40,899 nt of DNA, from NCBI GenBank assembly GCA_017437005.1, contig JAFSBZ010000032.1, forward strand, positions 1 through 40,899, given 5' to 3'. The notes beneath the pieces were generated by a model. That model saw nothing but the letters and a program-made list of their open reading frames with translations, did not search any database and was not told the origin of the DNA. The stretch's first letter is position 1. Every line of letters starts with the position of its first letter. Source of the stretch: Clostridia bacterium (GTDB lineage: Bacteria; Bacillota; Clostridia; Oscillospirales; Acutalibacteraceae). Below are positions 16,801-24,801 of this stretch, piece by piece. The position numbers and the translations under genes were made by a program.

Positions 16801-17982
16801 GGCTTTGACGAAGTAAACGATATCAATAATTATTTAGGCGGATATCAGCGCCCAAGCCTTATGCTTGAAGACGGCAAGTGGCGTATGTGGTTCGACCTCA
16901 GATACAACGAATACGGCTATGCTGAGTGTGATGGCGACTTCACAATGGCAGAGGATTGGACCGAGGTTTATGGCGGTGACAATCGTTTTGTTGACGAAAA
17001 CGGTATGCTCTTTAATATCGTTGATATGGATGTAATCAAGGTTGACGGTAAGTACTATATGTATGGTGACCCATATATGAACTGGTACGGTATTGTTGAT
17101 GACGCGATTCCTTATTATCCGTCTGATCCAAGCAACTGGTCCAATAGACAGATTGTTGAATTTGTTTCAGAAGACGGTATTACTTGGAAGCTTAGCGGAT
17201 ATTTCCGTCCCGACTCCGATACCGATGCAAACCAAATTCCGCAAATTTTCTTTGATGAAAAGGGTAACCGTTTGTGCTTGTTCTATGCAACACAACGCGG
17301 TATGCAGGGTGACGGCAGCTATGACTGGCGTTGGAACAACATACGTATGATGTATAAACGTCTTGGCTCATCGGCTATTGATCGTACCGAAAGCGAAGAA
17401 ATAACCGTTACAATTAAAGATGGCATTGCTGACCTTAGTAAAGATTTAGGTCTTGAAGCAGGAAAAGCAATGGAGATTACCTTGCAGTTCTCTGATTCTA
17501 TCACTACTGCTGCTGACGGAACAATAATTACCGATGAATTAAGTAGCTTTATTACTATTAACGGTGTTACCTTAGATCGTCGTATGGAAGGCGACCGCAA
17601 ACTTAAAATGGATACTATCCCCGATGAAATTTATGATGGCTACAATGTAGTTATCACAAGTGAAAACGGCGGCAAAACTATTAAAGTATTGCTTTTAGGC
17701 GGTGGCGAGGGTAACCTTGTAGCCGATGCAGCTAATACAATTTTAATTAGCGAAGATCTTCCAATCAAAAACGGTAACGTTCTTGGTAAAGGGGCTAACT
17801 TCTACTATAATCCTGCTACTGATAAGTGGGAGGCTACTGAGGCTTCAAATAATGACGAAACCAAGAGCCCTGATACATCAGATTCTACAATGCCGTTCGC
17901 GGTTGCAGTAGCCAGTGTTATAGCATCTGCTGCAGTAATCTTCACAGGCAAAAAGAAAATAGCAAAAAATAGTAAAGCCTAA
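13900..17982 (+). CDS. Giant surface protein: six copies of a ~140-aa module around a GH43-like propeller
   Basis: 1360 aa from TTG 13900; GAGGAGG (13885-13891) sits 8 nt upstream. A signal peptide of about 27 residues is followed by five module copies at about residues 33-172, 173-317, 318-462, 463-605 and 627-767, an acidic DxD linker near 605-625, a catalytic-type region at about 790-1165, and a sixth module at 1166-1312. Modules share WGRSAFQ, YITINGxNMxDR and a GGG-G-N core. The central region has WHVGDPSVVYEDGKFYMAYS and SLMLEDGKWRMWFD, phrases typical of five-bladed GH43/GH32-like enzymes; the exact family is unclear. The tail has SPDTSD (1323-1328), a hydrophobic helix and a KKK-rich end, a degenerate sorting-type anchor. 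It probably binds and trims the glycan on the cell surface. Confidence 0.75.
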   Translation: MKRILSILLAISLVAGMLCGNLTVMATTDSVKVEKVDFYDYTASWGRSAFQIMIDLSKDFTTSAAGSYITADYADYITINGINMADRNNNPADYGVQADYCYPNGSIAVQPYPTTDVITLTMQGGGIGNIDVTTSNTIVISKDMPMADGTTLGRNIALSYDPATNAWSEGVTVEKVDFYDYTEAWGRSAFQIMIDLSKDFTTSAAGSYITADYADYITINGVNMADRNNNPADFGVQADYCYPNGSIAVQPYPTTDVITLTMQGGGEGNINPSASNIIILDAALPMADGTTLGREIVLIFDPETQTWAEGEKPSDVTAAVTQFADYTEAWGRSAFQIYIDFSKDFTTAAQYAYITENYASYITVNGINMADRNNSPADLGVQSDYCYPNGAVSVQPDTPDVMILQMQGGGNGNLDFSTVNYITLSKLMPMADGSYLGRDITLVFDPETQSWAEGEVPVSDASAEVIGFFDQTASWGRSAYQLFVKLSDAYTDAAQYSYLTADFAQYITINGANMSDRNANPAKYRVDSDFHYDNGPIAVQNDTGDIMIFTMQGGGEGMLDASAVNAITISQFLPLLNGGTLGRDITLVYDPATQTWAEGEAPDFDLDLDDGSDDNDEPEQPPQVTDPINVNVLSTDVNDFSSSRGMPDETFFQINIVFEEAFTNEAVWSYFTETLGQYIEINGVNMKDRYENPADYNIGEIPEDFYGGKGVAIQNGSKSQLTILLIGGGDGNIVLSEKNTLVIKAGFPFVNGILENDIVMESIPTENTYSSWNVTSSGGKSYKLLDDEWVRDEKNLITNFYSMYHPEVVYVKEWDDGENYPYLMYFFGWACNQENDAMGTYPGYPGGDAIFMARAKSVEGPWEVYAVDRETGENYWDTEQKPITWEPVVTCQDKWYDNWHVGDPSVVYEDGKFYMAYSAMGTDQDGIFNTKENDTDGVAACIMGATSTDGINWTQTDEPLLIWQNEKGFDEVNDINNYLGGYQRPSLMLEDGKWRMWFDLRYNEYGYAECDGDFTMAEDWTEVYGGDNRFVDENGMLFNIVDMDVIKVDGKYYMYGDPYMNWYGIVDDAIPYYPSDPSNWSNRQIVEFVSEDGITWKLSGYFRPDSDTDANQIPQIFFDEKGNRLCLFYATQRGMQGDGSYDWRWNNIRMMYKRLGSSAIDRTESEEITVTIKDGIADLSKDLGLEAGKAMEITLQFSDSITTAADGTIITDELSSFITINGVTLDRRMEGDRKLKMDTIPDEIYDGYNVVITSENGGKTIKVLLLGGGEGNLVADAANTILISEDLPIKNGNVLGKGANFYYNPATDKWEATEASNNDETKSPDTSDSTMPFAVAVASVIASAAVIFTGKKKIAKNSKA
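13996..15720 (+). repeat. tandem coding repeats (copies 1-4 of the surface module)
   Basis: The anchor codons for WGRS fall at 14032, 14452, 14887 and 15322, giving periods of 420, 435 and 435 bp. Copies 1 and 2 differ at only 4 of the first 94 residues, and their DNA differs mostly at third positions. Copies 3 and 4 are more diverged. Copy 5 (about 15778-16200) and copy 6 (about 17395-17835) are distant relatives flanking the catalytic-type region. Internal tandem duplication is the obvious origin. Confidence 0.85.
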
Positions 17983-17990
17983 AATGTTAA

Positions 17991-18026
17991 TTAGCAGGCA
18001 GCATTTTAGCTGCCTGCTAAGTTTTA
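17991..18026 (+). terminator. terminator-like hairpin after the surface-protein gene
   Basis: TTAGCAGGCAGC (17991-18002) and GCTGCCTGCTAA (18009-18020) form a perfect 12-bp stem with a 6-nt loop, followed by GTTTTA. The U-tract is short, so termination may be partial. It would lower expression of the enzyme genes relative to the transport and surface genes, because only 21 bp remain before the rhamnosidase start. Confidence 0.6.
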
Positions 18027-18047
18027 CTTGAAAGAATAGGTATAACA

Positions 18048-20651
18048 ATGACAAACAAAATACAAATTTTTTGTGAGTATCAAAGTACGCCGCTCGGAAT
18101 ACAAAATTCTAATCCGCGCTTTAGTTGGCGCATAAATGATACGACTGCCGGTATGCAAAGAGCATATAGACTTACGGTATTTAACGAAGACGGCAATATG
18201 TATTGGGACAGCGGTGAGGTTCAAAGCTGTCGTTCTGTCTGTGTAATATACGAAGGCCCATTGTTAAAAGAAAAAACTCGATACAATTGGCAGGTTACCG
18301 TAACCGATGTAAACGGCATACAATATGTATCAGAGCCGTCGTGGTTTGAAACTGCAATTTTTGAGGAAAAAACCTGGCGAGGACAATGGATAGGCGAAGC
18401 ATCTCACACATACGGTCAGTCCCCACGTTTTAGACGTGAATTTACTCTATCTGAAGATACAAACCGCGCTCGGCTTTATATAAGTGGTTTGGGTTATTAT
18501 ATTGCTTACCTTAACGGACAAAGAATTGGTGATAGGCAGTTAGAGCCCGGAATGACCGATTATCGTTATCGCGTGTTGTATAGCGTTTATGACGTTACCG
18601 ATTTATTAAAAAAGGGCAAAAATGTTTTGGCTGTAGAGCTTGGCGAAGGTTGGTACGGTCATCAGCATGAGTGTATACAGCGTTTTATGGGGCATCAGCC
18701 GCTTTGGAATAATACCCCTAAGCTGCGTTATGATTTGGATATTTTATCTAATGATAATAAAGAAATTAATATATGCAGTATGGCAGATACTGACCGTTAT
18801 GGGCTTGGTCCAATTATTGAAAACAGCATATATGACGGCGAAAAATATGATGCTCGTCTGGATGTGCCTGATTGGAATATGGGCGAAGAGCCAAATGGTT
18901 TTTTGCCGTCGGTCGCTGTTGAAGCGCCAACCGGTAAAATGGTGGCACAGCAATGCCCGCCAATCAAAATTGCCGAAAAATTTTTGCCGCAGTCAATAAC
19001 TAAAATTGATAAAAATCATACACTTTATGATTTCGGGCAAAATATTTCGGGTTGGGTACATATGCGTTGCACAGGTGCGCGTGGTTCAAGTATAACCTTT
19101 AAATATTCTGAGGTAGCAACCGATAATCGTGCTGACCAAAGAAATTTGCGTTCGGCTAAATCTGCTGACACTTATATTTTGTCGGGTAACGGTGAAGAAG
19201 AATATCAAACTCGATTTACATATCACGGCTTCCGATTTGTTGAGGCAGTAGTTGAGGGTGACGTAAACATTGATTTTATTGAAGCTCAGATGGTATGCTC
19301 TAAGGTAAATGCCACAGGCGGTTTTTCTTGTGACAACAAGGTTATAAACGACACGCAAACAGCAATGATTTGGACAGAACGCGACAATATGCACAGCATA
19401 CCAACCGATTGTCCGCAAAGAGATGAACGTCAGGCATGGCTTAATGATGTTACAGCAAGATGCTCTGCCGCGCTTTATAATTTTGACATTTTGCCGTTTT
19501 ATGAAAAATGGCTCGATGATATATTAGATGCACAGGACGAAAGCGGTGCAATTCCTGATACCGCTCCTATGGTATACGGTATGCGTCCCGCAGTGCATGT
19601 TTCAAGTGTATTCATTTTATTACCGTTGTTACTATATCGTCAATATGGTGATTACACAATTATGAAACGCCTGTATCCCGCTATGAAAAAGTATCTTGAG
19701 CGCAAAGCAGCCGATAGAGGTGAAGACGGTCTTTTAGGTGGTTTATATTACGGCGAGTGGGCGCCGCCCGCTTCAGAATGTATGGATGACGGCGCTTGGA
19801 GTGCCACACCCGCTAATATTCCACCTGGGCTTGTTGCTACAAGCTTTATTTACGCCGACTGCAACTGGATGAAAGAAATCGCAACAATATTGGGATATAT
19901 TGACGATATAGCCGAATACGAGCGTATTGCTGACGAGGTTCGCAGTGCGGTTAACGGTAAATATCTAAAAGACGGATATTATGACAAGGGTGTACAAACA
20001 AGTCAAATTGTACCGCTTTGTTTTGAAATGGTTCCCGAACAATATGTTGAGTCAACATTTTCTACTTTAATAAAAGATTTAGAAAAGAGAAATTATTTGT
20101 TGACAACGGGTAATCAGGCATCAAAGCTTTTATTTGATGTGTTGTCACGCTACGGTAGAAACGATATAGCTTTTCGCGTAGCAACAGCAACAGAATATCC
20201 TAGCCTTGGCTATATGCTTAAAAATGATGCTACAACCCTTTGGGAAAGATGGGAATATTTAATAGGCGACGGTATGAATTCACACAATCATCCAATGCTT
20301 GGTTCGTACTCATTTTGGTTTTATAGCGACATTGGTGGAATTAGACGTGACGAATGTTTGTGTGACAAAGAGATAAAAATATCACCTGATATCACTTTAC
20401 CTATAGCTTCCGCACAAGCATCCACACTATGTGGTAAGGGCCGGATTAAAACTGCTTGGCAAAAGAGCGAAGACCAAGTTAAGTTGCAAATTTCAGTGCC
20501 GTGGAACACAGAGGCTGTGTTGTCATTACCGCGATTTGCTTCTACAACACAAGGATGGCAATTCGCATCAGATTGCACTCAAAAGCGTCTTTCAAGTGGA
20601 GAATATAAACTTGTTTTTGACGGAGCAAACTTTATAGAGGAGGCGCTTTGA
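18048..20651 (+). CDS. Alpha-L-rhamnosidase, GH78
   Basis: 867 aa, ATG 18048; the ribosome binding site (AAAGAATAGG) is weak. There is no signal peptide, so the enzyme is cytoplasmic and acts on imported oligosaccharides or glycosides, hydrolysing terminal alpha-L-rhamnose. It has an N-terminal beta-sandwich (SWRINDTT..., RYNWQVTVTD), then a second domain with YIAYLNGQRIGDRQLEPG. The (alpha/alpha)6 catalytic domain carries the GH78 signature DCPQRDER (residues about 454-461), which includes the known acidic catalytic positions. The second signature is TLWERWEYL with NSHNHPMLGSYSFW (about 728-755), where the base glutamate sits in related enzymes. The stop overlaps the next start (TGATG). Confidence 0.92.
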   Translation: MTNKIQIFCEYQSTPLGIQNSNPRFSWRINDTTAGMQRAYRLTVFNEDGNMYWDSGEVQSCRSVCVIYEGPLLKEKTRYNWQVTVTDVNGIQYVSEPSWFETAIFEEKTWRGQWIGEASHTYGQSPRFRREFTLSEDTNRARLYISGLGYYIAYLNGQRIGDRQLEPGMTDYRYRVLYSVYDVTDLLKKGKNVLAVELGEGWYGHQHECIQRFMGHQPLWNNTPKLRYDLDILSNDNKEINICSMADTDRYGLGPIIENSIYDGEKYDARLDVPDWNMGEEPNGFLPSVAVEAPTGKMVAQQCPPIKIAEKFLPQSITKIDKNHTLYDFGQNISGWVHMRCTGARGSSITFKYSEVATDNRADQRNLRSAKSADTYILSGNGEEEYQTRFTYHGFRFVEAVVEGDVNIDFIEAQMVCSKVNATGGFSCDNKVINDTQTAMIWTERDNMHSIPTDCPQRDERQAWLNDVTARCSAALYNFDILPFYEKWLDDILDAQDESGAIPDTAPMVYGMRPAVHVSSVFILLPLLLYRQYGDYTIMKRLYPAMKKYLERKAADRGEDGLLGGLYYGEWAPPASECMDDGAWSATPANIPPGLVATSFIYADCNWMKEIATILGYIDDIAEYERIADEVRSAVNGKYLKDGYYDKGVQTSQIVPLCFEMVPEQYVESTFSTLIKDLEKRNYLLTTGNQASKLLFDVLSRYGRNDIAFRVATATEYPSLGYMLKNDATTLWERWEYLIGDGMNSHNHPMLGSYSFWFYSDIGGIRRDECLCDKEIKISPDITLPIASAQASTLCGKGRIKTAWQKSEDQVKLQISVPWNTEAVLSLPRFASTTQGWQFASDCTQKRLSSGEYKLVFDGANFIEEAL

Positions 20652-21895
20652 TGGAATACATTACCGAACAGTTACAAACAAAGGTGTCGGGCGAGTATGA
20701 TGTGGTGGTTGTAGGCGCAGGACCTGCGGGTGTGTGCGCAGCCATTTCAGCCGCGCGCAACGGTGCTAAAACCTTACTCGTAGAGCGTTACGGCTTTTTA
20801 GGCGGTATGTGGAGTGCCGGTCTTATAATCCCACTGTTTGATTATGAAAATAAATCGTATGTCGTTACCGAAATCGTTAACGAGATCAAAAATAGGAACG
20901 GTTGGGGTGGCTTTTGCAACATTGCATTTGACTTTGAGGTAATGAAGCAGGTATTAGACGAGCTCATCACCGATAGTGGCTGTCACTTGCTACTTCATAC
21001 GTTTTTTGCGGGCGCATATGTTGAAGACGATACTGTAAAAGGCATATTCGTGCAAAACAAAAGCGGTCGCAGTCTTATTCGCGCAAAGGTTGTTATTGAT
21101 TGCACAGGTGACGGTGACGTTGCCGCTGATGCAGGTGTTCCGTTTACGGTTGGTCGCGGCAAGGATAATCTTTGTCAACCTGCCACCTGTATGTTTATGC
21201 TCTCTGGTGTGAATTTTGTGCAGCAGACACCGTATCACGTGCATGATTTAGTGGTTGAGGCATCCGAAAAGTGTGGGGTTCCGTTCCCGTTTTCTTACAA
21301 ACGTCCGTTTGTATTGCCAATACCAAACTCTGATCGCTGTGTTGTAATGTGGAGCCATATAAGAGGTACAGTTCCAATGGACGCCGAAGGCTTTAGCGAA
21401 ACCGAAATGGCTTCGCGCAGAGAGATACATCAAATTGTGGACTATCTGCAAAAATATGTTCCCACCTTTAAGGATGCGCAGCTTGTATCTATAGCGGCGC
21501 AAACAGGTGTGCGAGAGAGTCGTCATATACACGGTAAATATACCTTGACTTGCGAAGACTGCGTAACAGGTGCTAAATTTGATGATGCTATTTGCGATGC
21601 AAGTTTTTCGATCGATTTACACATACCTGATACCAACGAGCAGGACAATATCAAGGTAGAGGAGCCATATCAAATTCCATATCGTTGCTTACTGCCTATT
21701 AACCGAGATGGCTTGTTGGTTGCAGGCAGATGTCTTTCGGGCACTTATGAAAGCAGCGGCTCATACCGTGTTACAGGCAACTGTATGGCAACAGGTCAAG
21801 CGGCGGGTGTTGCCGCGGCATTGGCTACAAAATATTCAATATCTGTGTGTCAGATTGAGCCCCAAGAAATACGTGATATAATTGGTATGAAATAA
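20651..21895 (+). CDS. FAD-dependent oxidoreductase (FAD_oxidored family)
   Basis: 414 aa from ATG 20651, in a TGATG overlap with the rhamnosidase stop and with AGAGGAGG (20636-20643) at good spacing; a TTG at 20648 is also in frame. The N-terminal Rossmann motif VVVVGAGPAGVCAA and the ribose-binding VER at the end of the second strand mark FAD binding. GGMWSAGLI, CTGDGDVAADAG and a C-terminal LLVAGRCLSGT...GQAAGVAAAL are typical of the PF12831-type group. The substrate is unknown; the coupling to a rhamnosidase suggests oxidation of a sugar or of the aglycone released by it, but that is inference. Confidence 0.8.
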   Translation: MEYITEQLQTKVSGEYDVVVVGAGPAGVCAAISAARNGAKTLLVERYGFLGGMWSAGLIIPLFDYENKSYVVTEIVNEIKNRNGWGGFCNIAFDFEVMKQVLDELITDSGCHLLLHTFFAGAYVEDDTVKGIFVQNKSGRSLIRAKVVIDCTGDGDVAADAGVPFTVGRGKDNLCQPATCMFMLSGVNFVQQTPYHVHDLVVEASEKCGVPFPFSYKRPFVLPIPNSDRCVVMWSHIRGTVPMDAEGFSETEMASRREIHQIVDYLQKYVPTFKDAQLVSIAAQTGVRESRHIHGKYTLTCEDCVTGAKFDDAICDASFSIDLHIPDTNEQDNIKVEEPYQIPYRCLLPINRDGLLVAGRCLSGTYESSGSYRVTGNCMATGQAAGVAAALATKYSISVCQIEPQEIRDIIGMK

Positions 21896-21914
21896 TCTAA
21901 AAGGAGAATTTATT

Positions 21915-22487
21915 ATGAAATTAGTTAAAGATAAAAAATTAGTTGTAGGAGCAGACTTTGCGGGTTACCCATTAAAAGAAGCAGTTGTTGCTCACTTAAA
22001 GGCAAAGGGCTGGGATATTTTAGATATGGGCGTTAAAGCCGATAGTGATCCTGATGATACCGATTTAATGTTCCACCGTGTAGGCTTGCGTGTAGGCGCT
22101 ATGATTTCTGAGGGCGAATATGAGCGCGCACTTCTTTTCTGTGGCACAGGTATGGGTATTCACATCGCAGCAAGCAAATGCCCTCACGTTCACGCAGGTG
22201 TTGTAGAGAGCGTTCCTGCCGCACTGCGTGCAATTACGGGCAACGGTGTTAACGTGCTTACAATGGGTGCTTTCTATGTTGCTCCCGCAATGGGTTGCGA
22301 TATTGCCGACGCTTATCTTAATGCTGAGCTCGGTAGTGGTTACGAATGGTGGCATAATTTTTACGAGTTCCACAAGCTTGCTATTGACGAGTTAGAAGCA
22401 TTTGATTATGAAGAATATAAGAAAAACGGCTTTAAGGTTAACAAGCTTGGTGATTTCCCGTTAAAGCTTGAAACAAAACCCGAATAA
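21915..22487 (+). CDS. RpiB/LacA/LacB-type sugar-phosphate isomerase with altered active site
   Basis: 190 aa, ATG 21915 with AAAGGAG upstream. The fold signature is clear: VVGADFAGYPLKEAV at the N-terminus and FCGTGMGIHIAASK around residues 74-87, which carries the catalytic cysteine of the family. Two usual features differ: the His after the first Asp (GADHAG) is Phe here, and the HDxxSA segment before the NVL strand reads ESVPAALRAITGNGVNVL. At 190 aa it is longer than RpiB (about 145-150) because of a C-terminal extension rich in aromatic and acidic residues. It probably isomerises a sugar other than ribose 5-phosphate, perhaps a product of this pathway. Confidence 0.8.
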   Translation: MKLVKDKKLVVGADFAGYPLKEAVVAHLKAKGWDILDMGVKADSDPDDTDLMFHRVGLRVGAMISEGEYERALLFCGTGMGIHIAASKCPHVHAGVVESVPAALRAITGNGVNVLTMGAFYVAPAMGCDIADAYLNAELGSGYEWWHNFYEFHKLAIDELEAFDYEEYKKNGFKVNKLGDFPLKLETKPE

Positions 22488-22495
22488 TCAGTTTG

Positions 22496-23779
22496 ATGAA
22501 CAAAAACATTTTTGACCGATTTTTGTCAGCGGAGCCGCATGTCGAATATCATTCCGATTATAATCCGCACAGCAATCCTTCTGCCGATAAAAATGAATGG
22601 TCTAATATAATGGCTCTTACCTATGATTCGGCTACAATTAATGGACAAAAAACCAAGGTATTTGCCTATATAGGATTTCCTGACGGAGCATCACAATTAA
22701 ACAAGGTTCCTGCCGTTGTGTTAGTTCACGGCGGCACGGGACACCCCTATGCAGAATGGATAAAATTGTGGAATGACCGTGGGTATGCCGCAATTGCAAT
22801 GGATAATACGGGATATTTTCCGTCAGAAAAAGGCAAGGGTATTGCGGGTCGCGAGTTAGAGGAGCAGGGCTTATGGCATTACGGTCTTTATGGTGATTTC
22901 TTGCAAGATGGTTATGTTAACGCGCCCGATAACGATAATGTCCAAAACGCAGCTGAGCCACTTGAGAAGCAGTGGCTATATCACGCAATTGCGGATACAA
23001 TAATCGCGCATAAAATATTAGCTAATGATGACCGTGTTGATAGTAAAAAAATTGGTATAAGCGGTATTTCGTGGGGCGGTGTAATCACATCGCTTGCCAT
23101 AGGTTATGACACCGATTATGCTTTTGCAATATCGATTTACGGTTCGGCATATTTAGATGAAGGTCACGGCTGGATGGGACCAATTTTTTCCGAACAAAAT
23201 GCCAAAAGGTTATGGTCGGCAGCCGACAGGCTACACAATGTTAAATTTCCGATTTGTTGGCTTTGCTGGGCAGAGGATGCACCTTTCTCCTTAAACTCAA
23301 ACAGCAAATCATATATTGCCACAATGAAGTCGGGTTCGGTGCTTAACACCAAAGTCAATTGGGGGCATTGTCATAGTTGGGGTTGGAATGTACCCGACAG
23401 CTATATCTTTGCCGATGCTGTTATTGGCAGGCGCCAATCCATTACCACTATCAAGAAAGAACCACTTTTGCAAAAAGTGGCTGATGGCAGCTATAAAATA
23501 GTGTTAGATGTTTTACCCGATATCGACACTGTTTCTTTAACGGCTGAGGCACACTATATTACTGCCGATTTATCATACAGTAGTAAATGTGTTGGTGAAC
23601 AGGCAACAATTGACCAAATTTGGCAAACTAAAGATTGCAGTGTCGCTGATAATAAAAATGTTACTGCTTTTCTTCCCAAAGAGGCTGTTGAGTTTTTTGT
23701 TTCTATAAAAACCGAAACTAATAGAGATATTTATCAAATCAGTTCTAGGTTAATCAATTTGAAAAATAATAAAATTTAG
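22496..23779 (+). CDS. Alpha/beta hydrolase, acetylxylan-esterase/dienelactone-hydrolase-like
   Basis: 427 aa from ATG 22496, 8 nt after the isomerase stop; a TTG at 22493 is also in frame. No clear Shine-Dalgarno site is visible, so translation probably depends on coupling. No signal peptide. VVLVHGGTGHPYAEW (near residue 72) forms the oxyanion region. GISGISWGG (about 189-197) holds the nucleophilic Ser. CWAEDAP (about 257-263) may supply the acid and NWGHCHSWGW (about 286-295) the His. A C-terminal beta-rich domain of about 110 residues follows. It likely removes acyl groups from the imported sugar in the cytoplasm; peptidase activity cannot be excluded. Confidence 0.75.
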   Translation: MNKNIFDRFLSAEPHVEYHSDYNPHSNPSADKNEWSNIMALTYDSATINGQKTKVFAYIGFPDGASQLNKVPAVVLVHGGTGHPYAEWIKLWNDRGYAAIAMDNTGYFPSEKGKGIAGRELEEQGLWHYGLYGDFLQDGYVNAPDNDNVQNAAEPLEKQWLYHAIADTIIAHKILANDDRVDSKKIGISGISWGGVITSLAIGYDTDYAFAISIYGSAYLDEGHGWMGPIFSEQNAKRLWSAADRLHNVKFPICWLCWAEDAPFSLNSNSKSYIATMKSGSVLNTKVNWGHCHSWGWNVPDSYIFADAVIGRRQSITTIKKEPLLQKVADGSYKIVLDVLPDIDTVSLTAEAHYITADLSYSSKCVGEQATIDQIWQTKDCSVADNKNVTAFLPKEAVEFFVSIKTETNRDIYQISSRLINLKNNKI

Positions 23780-23823
23780 GTTATATTAATTGTGTAAAGA
23801 AATTTACAGTGAGGTGTTTGTTT

Positions 23824-24639
23824 TTGGATAATGTTTTATTTTCGCATTTAGAAAAGGTGCAACCGGTGTTGTTTTTGGGTGACTTTACCGAATGTGAAAA
23901 AGATTGGGGATACCACAATATTCGTCCAAGCTACAATAAATTATACTATGTTACCGAAGGCGAGGCATATATAAATATCGAAGGAAAAGAATATGTCGCT
24001 CATCCGGGACAACTGTTTTTGTTGCCTTGTAACTCCAAGCAAACATACCATCATACCGAGGCAAAGCATTTGGTTAAATACTGGATTCACTGTTCCTTTA
24101 ACTGTGGTGAAAAAGATTTGTTAGAAATGTTGCAGCTTCCACACTATATTGAGGTCACTTCACCCGAATATGTTGAGAAGTTATTTGAAAAACTATTGGA
24201 AGGCTTGAATGATACATCAGTAACAGGAAAGCTTTATCAAAAAAGCTGTTTGTTAGAATTGCTTGCATATTACTTTGATCACGTTGAAGAAATTCGCAAG
24301 GATTATTTCCGCGATGAGCGTATAATGAGCGTTCTGAAATACATTGACCAAAATTATCAAAGACGTCTTACCATACAAGAACTCAGTGATGTGGTGCATC
24401 TTCATCCTAACTATTTTATTAATTTATTTCACGATGTTGTAGATATGACACCTATGGAATATGTTAATAATGTGCGCATTAATCGCGCAAAAGAGTTGAT
24501 GCAAAAGGCAGTTCACAAAATTCCAATTAACGAAGTTGCAAGTCAAATAGGATTTACCGATGTGCATTATTTCTCGCGACTATTTAAGAAAAAGACAGGC
24601 TACACCCCAACCGAATATATGGACACATTGTTTTATTAA
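23824..24639 (+). CDS. AraC-family transcriptional regulator
   Basis: 271 aa from TTG 23824, which lies 7 nt after GAGGTG (23811-23816); an upstream in-frame GTG at 23809 is part of that site. The N-terminal cupin-like sensor contains YYVTEGEAYINIEGKEY and HPGQLFLLPCN. The C-terminal double helix-turn-helix contains LTIQELSDVVHLHPNYFINLF and IPINEVASQIGFTDVHYFSRLF, ending in the usual KKKTGYTPTEY. It is the last gene of the locus and probably senses a sugar intermediate and activates the operon, possibly through the repeats at 876-917. Confidence 0.9.
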   Translation: MDNVLFSHLEKVQPVLFLGDFTECEKDWGYHNIRPSYNKLYYVTEGEAYINIEGKEYVAHPGQLFLLPCNSKQTYHHTEAKHLVKYWIHCSFNCGEKDLLEMLQLPHYIEVTSPEYVEKLFEKLLEGLNDTSVTGKLYQKSCLLELLAYYFDHVEEIRKDYFRDERIMSVLKYIDQNYQRRLTIQELSDVVHLHPNYFINLFHDVVDMTPMEYVNNVRINRAKELMQKAVHKIPINEVASQIGFTDVHYFSRLFKKKTGYTPTEYMDTLFY

Positions 24640-24696
24640 TTATTATTTTATGATTAAAATTCTGTTTAAATGATTTAGAAGCACTATTTTGTTATA

Positions 24697-24740
24697 TAAT
24701 AATCGCACCCAAGCCAATTATGGCTTAGGTGCGATTATTA
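24697..24740 (+). terminator. terminator-like hairpin after the AraC gene
   Basis: TAATAATCGCACC (24697-24709) and GGTGCGATTATTA (24728-24740) pair perfectly; inside them AAGCC/GGCTT continues the stem after one C/A mismatch, with an AATTAT loop. The stem itself ends in ATTATTA, but no long T-run follows on either strand. It separates the AraC gene from the oppositely oriented tRNA and may act in both directions. Confidence 0.5.
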
Positions 24741-24757
24741 CTTCAAATGTAAAAATC

Positions 24758-24801
24758 AATAAAAAAAGAGAAACCCCGCATAAATACTGAGGTTTCTCTT
24801 T
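24758..24801 (-). terminator. intrinsic terminator of tRNA-Lys
   Basis: On the - strand AAAGAGAAACC (24801-24791) pairs with GGTTTCTCTTT (24775-24765), followed by a T-run to about 24758. The stem begins right at the CCA end of the tRNA, as is common for single tRNA genes. Confidence 0.8.
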
